NCBI RefSeq assembly: GCF_002201535.1
Contig: NZ_NIWW01000010.1
Span: 1 to 64,000 of the forward strand
Direction: 5' to 3'
Origin: Lacimicrobium sp. SS2-24
GTDB taxonomy: Bacteria > Pseudomonadota > Gammaproteobacteria > Enterobacterales > Alteromonadaceae
DNA: 64,000 nt
The position numbers and the translations under genes are program-made. This document shows, in pieces, positions 57,442-64,000 of this stretch; position 1 is the stretch's first letter, and every line of letters begins with the position of its first letter. The notes below the pieces were generated by a model that saw only the letters and a program-made list of their open reading frames with translations, did not search any database and was not told the origin of the DNA.

Positions 57442-58083
57442 TTACGCCTTTTCCGTTGCATCATGAAACATCAGTTGCCCCTTAATGCGTCCCACCTGTA
57501 ACTCAGTGATGTGATGGTATTCTCCATGCTCGAAAAAGCTCAGGCATTTGGGTAGGGTAACCAGCACGGCGACCCCTTCACTCAGAGGATCCTCATTCAC
57601 CACCGCGTCGACGGCTCCCATTAATACATGCCCTAGCCCTCTGTGCTGATGGTCAGGGTGAACACCAATAAAAGAGAGCAAGTGATAGCGGTTAGCCGGC
57701 ACATTATCTTTTACTTTTTGCTCTTTTTCGACCATCTGGCGGGTACCAAACAAGCCCGCTGTCAGTAACATTTTTAGCCGCCAATGCCAGAAACGCCCTG
57801 GTCCGAATCCCGCATCAGGTCGCAAAACACACGCCACGGCGAGCAATCGCTGCCCTTCGAAAAGCCCCACCATCGGCTGTTTTGCCTGCCAAAACGTATG
57901 CAGCTCCTCACGAATAGCGCTACGAAGACGTGATTCGTATTCTTCCTCCTCAGCCTTGAATATCTCCATAAACAGAGGATCGTCATGGTACGCCTGATAG
58001 AGAATCGAAGAGGCAACAACAAGATCTTCCTCACTCAAATAAATCGCTTTGACCTCATCAGGATTAAGAGGGGCTGTATTCAT
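57442..58083 (-). CDS. GNAT family N-acetyltransferase
   Basis: A 213-residue GNAT protein with motif A visible as LLSFIGVHPDHQHRGLGHVLM (acetyl-CoA pyrophosphate loop, Q/RxxGxG/A pattern) near residue 138 and a C-terminal segment LSFFEHGEYHHITE. Substrate unknown. It is divergent from the DUF2789 gene. Confidence 0.85.
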   Translation of the reverse strand: MNTAPLNPDEVKAIYLSEEDLVVASSILYQAYHDDPLFMEIFKAEEEEYESRLRSAIREELHTFWQAKQPMVGLFEGQRLLAVACVLRPDAGFGPGRFWHWRLKMLLTAGLFGTRQMVEKEQKVKDNVPANRYHLLSFIGVHPDHQHRGLGHVLMGAVDAVVNEDPLSEGVAVLVTLPKCLSFFEHGEYHHITELQVGRIKGQLMFHDATEKA

Positions 58084-58176
58084 GCAAAAATCCGCTTTCG
58101 TTGACTATATTTAATGCTATCTACCATACCCCAACCCGGAACTTTTGTTAAACACTTGTTAAAAGGTAAACGCAGT

Positions 58177-58407
58177 ATGAATATGGCAAATCCGTCACTT
58201 AACGATCTCTTCAATCAGTTGGGGCTGCAGGATGATACAGCCTCGATCAATCAGTTTATCGACACCCACCGCGGGCTCGACAGCCGCACCCGATTAGAAG
58301 ATGCCCCTTTCTGGAGTCCAGCACAGGCTAATTTACTGCGTGGTGCCCTACAGGAAGATGCCGAATGGGCAGAAGTCATCGACCAGCTCAACTGCAGATT
58401 GAGATAG
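58177..58407 (+). CDS. DUF2789 family protein
   Basis: A 76-residue cytosolic protein of the DUF2789 family (PSLNDLFNQLGLQDDTASINQFIDTHRGL and FWSPAQANLLRGALQEDAEWAEVIDQLN). Small helical protein of unknown function, common in Alteromonadales and Pseudomonads. The ATG at 58177 is used; AAAAGG precedes it by about ten bases. Confidence 0.87.
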   Translation: MNMANPSLNDLFNQLGLQDDTASINQFIDTHRGLDSRTRLEDAPFWSPAQANLLRGALQEDAEWAEVIDQLNCRLR

Positions 58408-58433
58408 TCAGGAAAAGACCCTGTTAATAAACC

Positions 58434-58832
58434 TTGTGGTTTTGCGGCTTCAAAACAACGGACTTAAAGGCGACCAATGCGTTAATTCTTTTGGGAAAAA
58501 GTACCACCGCGAAGGCTTTTTTCAATACCGACCTCGGGGCACAGGAACAACAGGTTATCTGGGATGGGTTGCACGCCAGTGTTGTGCGTGTTGATAGTAT
58601 ACAGGAGCTGCAAGACCGGGTTCGTACAAGCCAGCAAGAAGGCCATGATATGCTGTTGATAGCCGGGCACCAGACCTTTGATGCCCTGCCTGACCAAAAC
58701 GGCGCCCCTATGAACACCAATGCCTGGATATCTCAGCACACTCCGGTGCCAGCCTTCAGCCAGGAAGAGCTGAATCGCTGGAAGTTACGCATTGTGCCGG
58801 GATATCGTCATAGGGTGACCTATGTCAACTAA
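58434..58832 (+). CDS. Hypothetical protein
   Basis: I do not recognise this 132-residue product. The reading frame has ordinary amino-acid composition (VIWDGLHASVVRVDSIQELQDRVRTSQQEGHDMLLIAGHQTFDALP) and an amphipathic Leu/Val pattern consistent with a soluble alpha/beta fold. The only in-frame start candidates are TTG at 58434 or a start further inside, and no good ribosome-binding site is visible. It follows the DUF2789 gene by 26 bases and may be co-transcribed. It could be a shadow frame, but competing minus-strand frames look less protein-like. Confidence 0.55.
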   Translation: MWFCGFKTTDLKATNALILLGKSTTAKAFFNTDLGAQEQQVIWDGLHASVVRVDSIQELQDRVRTSQQEGHDMLLIAGHQTFDALPDQNGAPMNTNAWISQHTPVPAFSQEELNRWKLRIVPGYRHRVTYVN

Positions 58833-58956
58833 GGGTCCGTCAGCCAGATAAGCCGCTGTCGCCCTATCACCATGAAGTCAACAGTGTCGTGCCACAGGGG
58901 CAACCACTTTTCAGTATTGCGCCTCTGTGACACCGTTTTAGAATCGACGCTTGAGC

Positions 58957-59316
58957 CTACTTAATGGCCTCATAAGCGCTGTTTCCCCAGCCAATTAATT
59001 CACCGTTTCTGAACACCAGCGGCGTACATTCATCCATGGTGGTGACCCCGTCACCCTTGTTTCTGTGCGTACGGTAAAACAGTACCTGATACTTGCCGGA
59101 GTCACTTTGGTGAAATTCACTGAATTCGGGAGAGCCAAACTGGGCCGAGACCTGTTCAAACCCTTGTCCCTGCTCAAGTTTTGCCACCATACGACGATTC
59201 TGAGCTTCTTTTTTCTGCCAGTCACCTTCATGGTAGCCATCGCCGCCCACTGAAATGACACATCCGCTGAGTGTAAGTACCGCCAGTACGGGTACAGCAA
59301 GTATTGTTGTTCTCAT
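58957..59316 (-). CDS. DUF3192 family lipoprotein
   Basis: A 119-residue lipoprotein; LAVLTLSGC gives a lipobox with Cys19. The mature part matches DUF3192, a SmpA/BamE-like small beta-alpha domain (NRRMVAKLEQGQGFEQVSAQFGSPEFSEFHQS...YQVLFYRTHR...DECTPLVFRNGELIGWG). Function unknown. The ATG at 59316 is chosen because AGAGGT lies four bases upstream; an in-frame upstream ATG at 59391 would mask the signal peptide. Confidence 0.87.
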   Translation of the reverse strand: MRTTILAVPVLAVLTLSGCVISVGGDGYHEGDWQKKEAQNRRMVAKLEQGQGFEQVSAQFGSPEFSEFHQSDSGKYQVLFYRTHRNKGDGVTTMDECTPLVFRNGELIGWGNSAYEAIK

Positions 59317-59512
59317 TGTTACCTCTTTATTGAAAAACATCACAACGCTCAACCATGAGCGCGTCTTTATGGGTTCACTGATGCTTAGCAAAAAAAAGGC
59401 CAGGAAGTAACGGATTGTTTTTAAAGAATTTATTAAATCTTGCTCGATCCGGGTTCATGATAAAATAGTGATTCTGACCAGTTTTTAGTACCAACAGCAA
59501 ACAGGTTTTATC

Positions 59513-59803
59513 ATGTCCCATCATCAGTACATTCTTTCTTTATGCCAGTCATTGGCTGAATCCGGCAAAACCCCTTCAGTGGCATTGATTAAAAGTCATG
59601 CTCGCCAGCCGCTCCCTCTGCCGGATATCTTGTCGGTATTGCAAAAGTGGAAAAAAAATCCAAAAGTTCGCCTGCCTGAAGAAGAACAACCCGTGGCAAA
59701 ACCACCTTCCCACGAACAACGTATAACCTCACTGGAAGCCCGCATAGAGAAACTCGAAACCTTGTTGAGCCAGTTATTAGAACAACAAAACAACCGCCGT
59801 TAA
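59513..59803 (+). CDS. Hypothetical protein with helix-turn-helix-like N terminus and coiled coil
   Basis: A 96-residue protein I cannot place in a family. The N-terminal part (QYILSLCQSLAESGKTPSVALIKSHARQPLPLPDILSVLQKWKKNP) looks like the replication/KfrA-type helical DNA-binding start, where GKTPSVALIKSHA could be a recognition helix region. The C-terminal 35 residues form a coiled coil (RITSLEARIEKLETLLSQLLEQQ). Its last four bases overlap the convergent syd gene. A small DNA-binding regulator is a guess. Confidence 0.7.
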   Translation: MSHHQYILSLCQSLAESGKTPSVALIKSHARQPLPLPDILSVLQKWKKNPKVRLPEEEQPVAKPPSHEQRITSLEARIEKLETLLSQLLEQQNNRR

Positions 59804-60357
59804 TGTGAAGGCATTGCCGGCTCAATCTGGTCAATAAATTCACTGAGAGACTGCGCCAGGACTTCTGTCGGCTCCAGTCCTACCTGCTCTAACATCACGT
59901 TACCGGTGGCATTGTCGACACTGATAATAAAATCATCATCATCTGTGACCGCAATAAAAAGCGTCTCTGGCTGCTTGAGTCGCCTTTTCATGAGCACATG
60001 CCCCACCAGATTCTGCAACAAGCGCTCAAAGTCCTCCTCATTCCAGGGCTGTATGAGTTGCAGTGCGCCTCTTGGCGTGCTGGCGTCCAGCCCCTCACTC
60101 CAATAGCGACCATAAAAACTTTTAACATCTTCATGAAACGTCATTTCCAGTGCCTGTTCAGTGACAGAAAAATCGCCAGGATGTTCGCGTTTAACCGGTT
60201 GCCAGCGAATCAAACCGCGTTCATCAGGTTGCCCCTGTTCACAGGGTGATGGCCAGTTTTCATCCCATTCGGTCTGTAAGACACTGCCCGGTGCTGCATA
60301 AGTCTTTATCAGGCGTTGTACAAATTCATCAAGGCTTTGTGCCACACTCTTATTCAT
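59800..60357 (-). CDS. syd: SecY-interacting protein Syd
   Basis: A 185-residue cytosolic protein that binds SecY and can strip abnormal SecY complexes. Family features include LDEFVQRLIKTYAAPGSVLQTEWDENWPSPCEQG and FYGRYWSEGLDAS, then DDDDFIISVDNATGNVMLEQVG. It lies between an unknown gene and divergent queF, preserving the E. coli syd-queF pairing. Confidence 0.93.
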   Translation of the reverse strand: MNKSVAQSLDEFVQRLIKTYAAPGSVLQTEWDENWPSPCEQGQPDERGLIRWQPVKREHPGDFSVTEQALEMTFHEDVKSFYGRYWSEGLDASTPRGALQLIQPWNEEDFERLLQNLVGHVLMKRRLKQPETLFIAVTDDDDFIISVDNATGNVMLEQVGLEPTEVLAQSLSEFIDQIEPAMPSH

Positions 60358-60426
60358 CTGTTATCCATTAACACGGTATAATTGACTGTCTTGCTACTAT
60401 ATCATTTTCAACATTCAGGGTAATTT

Positions 60427-61263
60427 ATGGGTGATACCACGTCCTCCTCTCCTCTTGCTCACCTCAGTCTGGGTAAAACATCGCAGTATGTTGACACCTA
60501 CAGTCCGAAGCTGTTGCAAGCCGTACCCCGCAGCCTCAATCGAGAGGAACTCGGCATTGTCGAAGAACAGCCCTTCAATGGCGTTGATATCTGGAACGGA
60601 TACGAGCTCTCCTGGCTGAATTCCAGGGGTAAACCCTGCGTTGCTATCTTGCAGGCCTGCGTACCTGCAAACAGCCCCAATCTGATCGAATCCAAGTCAT
60701 TTAAACTGTATCTGAACAGTTTCAATCAGTACAAAGTCGACACACCTGACGCATTGCAGCAGCTCATTGAACAAGATCTCAGTCGCTGTGCAGCCGCCGA
60801 TGTTAGGGTCAGGCTGTTCTCGCTCAGCGAAACAGACGCGTTTCAGGTTTGCCCCGGTAAAGGTGAGCTTCTCGACGATCTGGACATTGAAGTCACTCAA
60901 TATCAGCCTGATGAGAACGTGTTAATGTGCGGAGAAGCATGGGTAGAACGCGAGCATATCAGTCACCTTCTCAAATCAAACTGCCTGATTACCCACCAAC
61001 CTGATTGGGGCAGTGTCACTATCCGTTATACAGGCAAAGAAATCATCAAAGAAAGTTTGTTGCGCTACCTGATCACTTTCAGGCAACACAACGAGTTTCA
61101 TGAACAGTGCGTCGAGAGAATTTATTGTGACATCTTGCGCCAGTGCCAACCACAAAAGCTCACAGTGTACGCACGATATACCCGACGCGGGGGGCTGGAC
61201 ATCAGTCCTTTTCGCAGCAACTTCGAAACCGCGCCAGTGTTTGAACGATTAATCCGCCAGTAA
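60427..61263 (+). CDS. queF: NADPH-dependent 7-cyano-7-deazaguanine reductase (queuosine biosynthesis)
   Basis: Reduces preQ0 to preQ1 with NADPH for queuosine modification of tRNA. The 278-residue length indicates the bimodular YqcD-type QueF: N-terminal T-fold half and C-terminal half with the catalytic cysteine in HLLKSNCLITHQPDWG and the QueF motif ESKSFKLYLNSF near residue 88. The C-terminal LLRYLITFRQHNEFHEQCVERI and YTRRGGLDISPFRS are almost identical to E. coli. Confidence 0.97.
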   Translation: MGDTTSSSPLAHLSLGKTSQYVDTYSPKLLQAVPRSLNREELGIVEEQPFNGVDIWNGYELSWLNSRGKPCVAILQACVPANSPNLIESKSFKLYLNSFNQYKVDTPDALQQLIEQDLSRCAAADVRVRLFSLSETDAFQVCPGKGELLDDLDIEVTQYQPDENVLMCGEAWVEREHISHLLKSNCLITHQPDWGSVTIRYTGKEIIKESLLRYLITFRQHNEFHEQCVERIYCDILRQCQPQKLTVYARYTRRGGLDISPFRSNFETAPVFERLIRQ

Positions 61264-61356
61264 AAATGAAATCAGGAAAGTAAACTTACAATATGACTTT
61301 CATTTTTCTGTCAATTGAATAAAATAGCGGCGGTTTTATTAATCGATGGACATCAC

Positions 61357-61422
61357 ATGTTACAACCTGCATCAGAACGCCTGCCCTACTATCTGGTTAA
61401 ACGTCCCCTGAGCGACGACTAA
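61357..61422 (+). CDS. Possible 21-residue peptide ORF in a short terminated transcript
   Basis: An ATG-started 21-codon ORF (MLQPASERLP...KRPLSDD) lies between queF and the diguanylate cyclase and is followed 22 bases later by a strong terminator. An alternative overlapping frame from the ATG at 61347 is the same length. No good ribosome-binding site is visible, so the unit may instead be a small RNA. Confidence 0.35.
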   Translation: MLQPASERLPYYLVKRPLSDD

Positions 61423-61444
61423 CCAAAGTGCGGAAAAGGAACAG

Positions 61445-61470
61445 AAAAAGGCGGCTTTACCGCCTTTTTT
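61445..61470 (+). terminator. Rho-independent terminator between queF and the GGDEF gene
   Basis: A 10-bp stem AAAAAGGCGG/CCGCCTTTTT with a five-base loop and a terminal T run lies 180 bases after the queF stop and 22 bases after the short peptide ORF. Confidence 0.88.
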
Positions 61471-61557
61471 GTTTTCTGTCTTTGAGGTTAAGTGGCCGCT
61501 ATAAGGCTGATTTCAGGCTTACCAAAATCTTTACCTAACATCTTGTTATAAAAAATA

Positions 61558-61586
61558 TTCTTAACCATCTCATAAACCATTATAAT
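61558..61586 (+). promoter_or_regulatory. Possible sigma-70 promoter of the diguanylate cyclase gene
   Basis: A perfect -10 TATAAT (61581-61586) with a weak -35 TTCTTA (61558-61563) at 17 bases. Transcription would start near 61593, about 20-30 bases before the start codon. Confidence 0.55.
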
Positions 61587-61612
61587 GGACTAAAGAGCAT
61601 TCGAGTCTGCGA

Positions 61613-63202
61613 GTGAAGCAAAGCATGGAAAATGGGTCACAGTTACCACCGACAAAACTGGATTTAACTACCCAAAACCAGCAAAAAGTGTTGCGTAGTT
61701 TTAAGCACCAAATAGATACCCTGTCGCAATTTATTCTCAGGTTGAGTAAATTCTACGAAGGGGCGATACCTGCTCTGGACAAGGAACTACAAACACTCCG
61801 AAGCCACCTGGGTGGCAAGGTCAACTTTACCCTCGCAGAAGTCAGTATCGGCAAACTGACGGCCCTGTTGATGGAAAACTGTGACCAGGTGCGACTGCAA
61901 AACCAGAAGTCCCATTATCTCATCGAGAGCGCCATTCAGGCCTTACAAGACAACCGCGACTTACCCGAGCCGTTAAAGCAAGACGCTCAAAGCTTTCTGC
62001 GTCAGGTACGGCAAAGCCAATCCAGTGTTTTCGCCTCACTCCCACACTTTGAAAAGGCACTGGAACTATTTCAAAAGGCTCTGGAAAACTGTCGTGTTTC
62101 CGATAGTAATACTGATGCTATTGGTTCGGCGGGTCTTCAAAACGCCGCGTTAGCACTGCACAAAGAAATCACCGATGAGCTCAGAGAGTTGATATCTCAG
62201 CTCAGCACCAGTGCCAGAAAAGATAAAGAACTACGACAGGTTCGCGAGCAATTGGCCAAAGGACTAGACCATGAGCAGCTGCTGGAGTGCTGTCTGATTA
62301 TCATACGGACCATTCTCAGAGAGGTCATCCAGGAACGTAAACATGCCGAGCGCTTTGTCTCCAGTCTGCATAGTACCTTGGATAAAGTCAGCCAGTCGGT
62401 CAGTCATTCGATAGAAGAAAGTGAGTCCACTTTTCAACTAAAAACGGACAATACCGCGCAGTTAAAACAACAGGTCATGGATATTGAAGTGGCCATTGAA
62501 GAGGCCGAAAATCTCAAATTGTTGCGCAAACAAGCGTCGGAATATCTGAGCAAGATGGCAGCCACGATTGAGTCGCGGGAAAAGACCGACCAGGACGAAC
62601 AGCGTGTACTGATGAAGCTGCTCAAAGATATGAAAGACCAGTTAAGCCACCTCGAGCAGGAAACCGCCGAGTATAAGCAACGACTACTACAACAGAAGTA
62701 CCGCAGTCATCACGACGAACTGACACAAATTCCCAACCGCAGTGCTTACAATGACAGAGTTGACCTGGAGTTTCGCCGTTGGCGCCGCTACGGTACGAAT
62801 CTGAGCATCGCACTGATGGATGTCGATCACTTCAAGAATATCAATGACAGTTATGGGCATGCCGCCGGAGACAAAACACTGCAAGTCATTGCGCAACAGA
62901 TGAGCAAGTGCCTGCGATCGACGGATTTTCTGGCGCGCTGGGGCGGAGAAGAGTTTATCTTGTTGCTGCCGCAAACGTGCGCAGAGGAACTGGAAGCCCC
63001 CCTTGAGAAGCTGCGTTTACAAATCGCAAAAATCCCCTTCAAGTTCAAACATGAGAGTGTCAAGATTACGGTTTCAATTGGCGCCACACATTTCAGACAG
63101 GGAGATGATGTCCAGCGAGCCTTTGAGCGTGCCGATAAGGCGCTCTTTGAAGCAAAAAATCAGGGCAGAAATCGCTGTGTTATTGACCAAGGAAAAGAAT
63201 GA
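61613..63202 (+). CDS. Diguanylate cyclase (GGDEF domain)
   Basis: Makes cyclic di-GMP from two GTP. The 529-residue protein has a long helical/coiled-coil N-terminal region (about 1-360, no known sensor domain seen), a short coiled coil before the catalytic domain, and a C-terminal GGDEF domain with the active motif GGEEF in [12 protein letters not shown] near residue 445. RSTD five residues before GGEEF is a canonical RxxD inhibitory I-site, so it should be active and product-inhibited. No membrane helices are seen; it is probably cytosolic. Start is GTG at 61613 or ATG at 61625; neither has a clear ribosome-binding site. Its stop overlaps the ppnN start by ATGA. Confidence 0.92.
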   Translation: MKQSMENGSQLPPTKLDLTTQNQQKVLRSFKHQIDTLSQFILRLSKFYEGAIPALDKELQTLRSHLGGKVNFTLAEVSIGKLTALLMENCDQVRLQNQKSHYLIESAIQALQDNRDLPEPLKQDAQSFLRQVRQSQSSVFASLPHFEKALELFQKALENCRVSDSNTDAIGSAGLQNAALALHKEITDELRELISQLSTSARKDKELRQVREQLAKGLDHEQLLECCLIIIRTILREVIQERKHAERFVSSLHSTLDKVSQSVSHSIEESESTFQLKTDNTAQLKQQVMDIEVAIEEAENLKLLRKQASEYLSKMAATIESREKTDQDEQRVLMKLLKDMKDQLSHLEQETAEYKQRLLQQKYRSHHDELTQIPNRSAYNDRVDLEFRRWRRYGTNLSIALMDVDHFKNINDSYGHAAGDKTLQVIAQQMSKCLRSTDFLARWGGEEFILLLPQTCAEELEAPLEKLRLQIAKIPFKFKHESVKITVSIGATHFRQGDDVQRAFERADKALFEAKNQGRNRCVIDQGKE

Positions 63203-64000
63203 AACGAACAGTACAGTTAAACCCTATTGGCTCCATGAGCCTGTTGTCGCAATTCGAAGTTGACCGTCTTAAAAAATCCACCTCCAGCGAACTCTATCGT
63301 CTTTTTCGTAACTGCTGCCTCGCCGTTCTCAACAGTGGTGCTCAGGAAGACAATTACGAAAACATCTTTTCTCCTTATGAAGACTTTGAAGTCAATCTAT
63401 TGCGCCGCGAGCGAGGCGTAAAGATAGAGCTCATCAACCCGCCCGAATTGGCCTTTGTAGACAACAAACTGATCAAAGGCGTGCACGAACACTTGTTTGC
63501 CGTGCTGAGGGATTTACTGCATATGGGTGCGCGCTATGAGGGCAACCTGTTTGTAGACCAGTCTGAATCCACCCACATCACTCACATGGTGTTCGACATG
63601 TTGCGTAATGCCAATGCTATCCAGGCTGCTGCAGAGCCTAATATGGTGGTCTGCTGGGGTGGACATTCGATCGGCGAAATCGAGTACAAATACACCAAAG
63701 AAGTGGGATATCAACTGGGTCTCAGAGACATGAACATTTGCACCGGATGTGGCCCCGGCGCGATGAAAGGGCCGATGAAAGGAGCCACAATAGGCCATGC
63801 CAAGCAACGATACCGTAATGGTCGTTATCTGGGTATATCAGAGCCCAGTATCATTGCTGCCGAGCCCCCTAACCCGATTGTCAATGAACTGGTGATCATG
63901 CCGGATATTGAAAAGCGCCTGGAGGCCTTCGTCCGCACGGCCCATGCTATTGTTATCTTTCCCGGCGGCGTGGGCACAGCAGAAGAGCTGCTCTATTTGC
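63199..64000 (+). CDS. ppnN: Nucleotide 5'-monophosphate nucleosidase PpnN (YgdH), partial at window end
   Basis: Hydrolyses purine and pyrimidine nucleoside monophosphates to base and ribose-5-phosphate; E. coli PpnN is activated by (p)ppGpp. The 267 codons present (of about 455) match E. coli closely: [50 protein letters not shown] and the LOG-family motif [11 protein letters not shown] at the window end. The ATG at 63199 overlaps the stop of the diguanylate cyclase gene (ATGA). The C terminus lies beyond position 64000. Confidence 0.95.
   Translation, partial: MKRTVQLNPIGSMSLLSQFEVDRLKKSTSSELYRLFRNCCLAVLNSGAQEDNYENIFSPYEDFEVNLLRRERGVKIELINPPELAFVDNKLIKGVHEHLFAVLRDLLHMGARYEGNLFVDQSESTHITHMVFDMLRNANAIQAAAEPNMVVCWGGHSIGEIEYKYTKEVGYQLGLRDMNICTGCGPGAMKGPMKGATIGHAKQRYRNGRYLGISEPSIIAAEPPNPIVNELVIMPDIEKRLEAFVRTAHAIVIFPGGVGTAEELLYL

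Noticed and set aside
60358-60426. Possible preQ1 riboswitch ahead of queF
   Set aside because: The leader between syd and queF is only 69 bases, and I see no preQ1 aptamer-like hairpin with an A-rich tail.

Overview
The window is an ordinary chromosomal stretch of a marine-type gammaproteobacterium, most likely from the order Alteromonadales (Alteromonadaceae-like). This is inferred from gene content and protein similarity as I remember it, not from a search. Supporting signs are the ribF-ileS-lspA-fkpB-ispH block next to type IV pilin genes, alaS-csrA-tRNA-Ser-tRNA-Arg, truC/yqcC/syd/queF/ppnN in the Enterobacteria/Vibrio order, Na+-pumping OadGAB, and several small DUF families typical of Alteromonadales and Vibrionales (DUF2789, DUF3192, DUF3301, DUF3549). 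Coding density is high. No prophage, IS element, integron or CRISPR array is visible.

Layout. 0-6.7 kb: pssA, clpB (with a sigma-32-like promoter), pgeF, rluD and bamD. 6.8-14.8 kb is the most interesting region. An ECF sigma factor with its ChrR-type zinc/cupin anti-sigma factor sits beside an eight-gene, translationally coupled operon: NTF2-like, SDR, FAD oxidoreductase, DUF1365, Cfa-like methyltransferase, DUF2878, chalcone-isomerase-like and DUF3833. Two promoter-like sites with the same architecture (TGATC-N16-CGTA) precede the sigma gene and the operon, so the operon is probably its regulon. It is likely a stress-induced membrane fatty-acid modification system. 14.8-16 kb: glnB and nadE. 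16.2-21 kb: minor pilins (FimT/FimU-, PilW-, PilX- and a very large PilV-like protein) and a divergent pilE; no pilY1 is seen. 21-28.5 kb: ispH, fkpB, lspA, ileS, ribF, murJ. 28.6-33.8 kb: rpsT (UUG start), a UDP-diacylglucosamine-pyrophosphatase-like phosphoesterase, an OlsF-type ornithine lipid synthase, dapE and a 58-residue membrane protein. 34-42 kb: an M16 protease lipoprotein, oadGAB, a DoxX protein and a methyltransferase. 42.2-47 kb: tRNA-Arg(ACG), tRNA-Ser(GCT), csrA, alaS, recX. 47-53.6 kb: a COG3146 protein, a DUF938 protein and a methionine operon (metA plus methionine synthase split into two genes) under a MetJ-type operator. 53.8-64 kb: yqcA-truC-yqcC, DUF3549/DUF3301, a 51-bp tandem repeat, small unknown genes, syd, queF, a diguanylate cyclase and the start of ppnN.

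The leads I would follow first are the ECF-ChrR lipid operon and its unusual Cfa protein, the two-gene MetH cut exactly at a domain linker under MetJ, the giant PilV-like minor pilin, and a 24-bp palindrome that supplies the last codons of two convergent genes.
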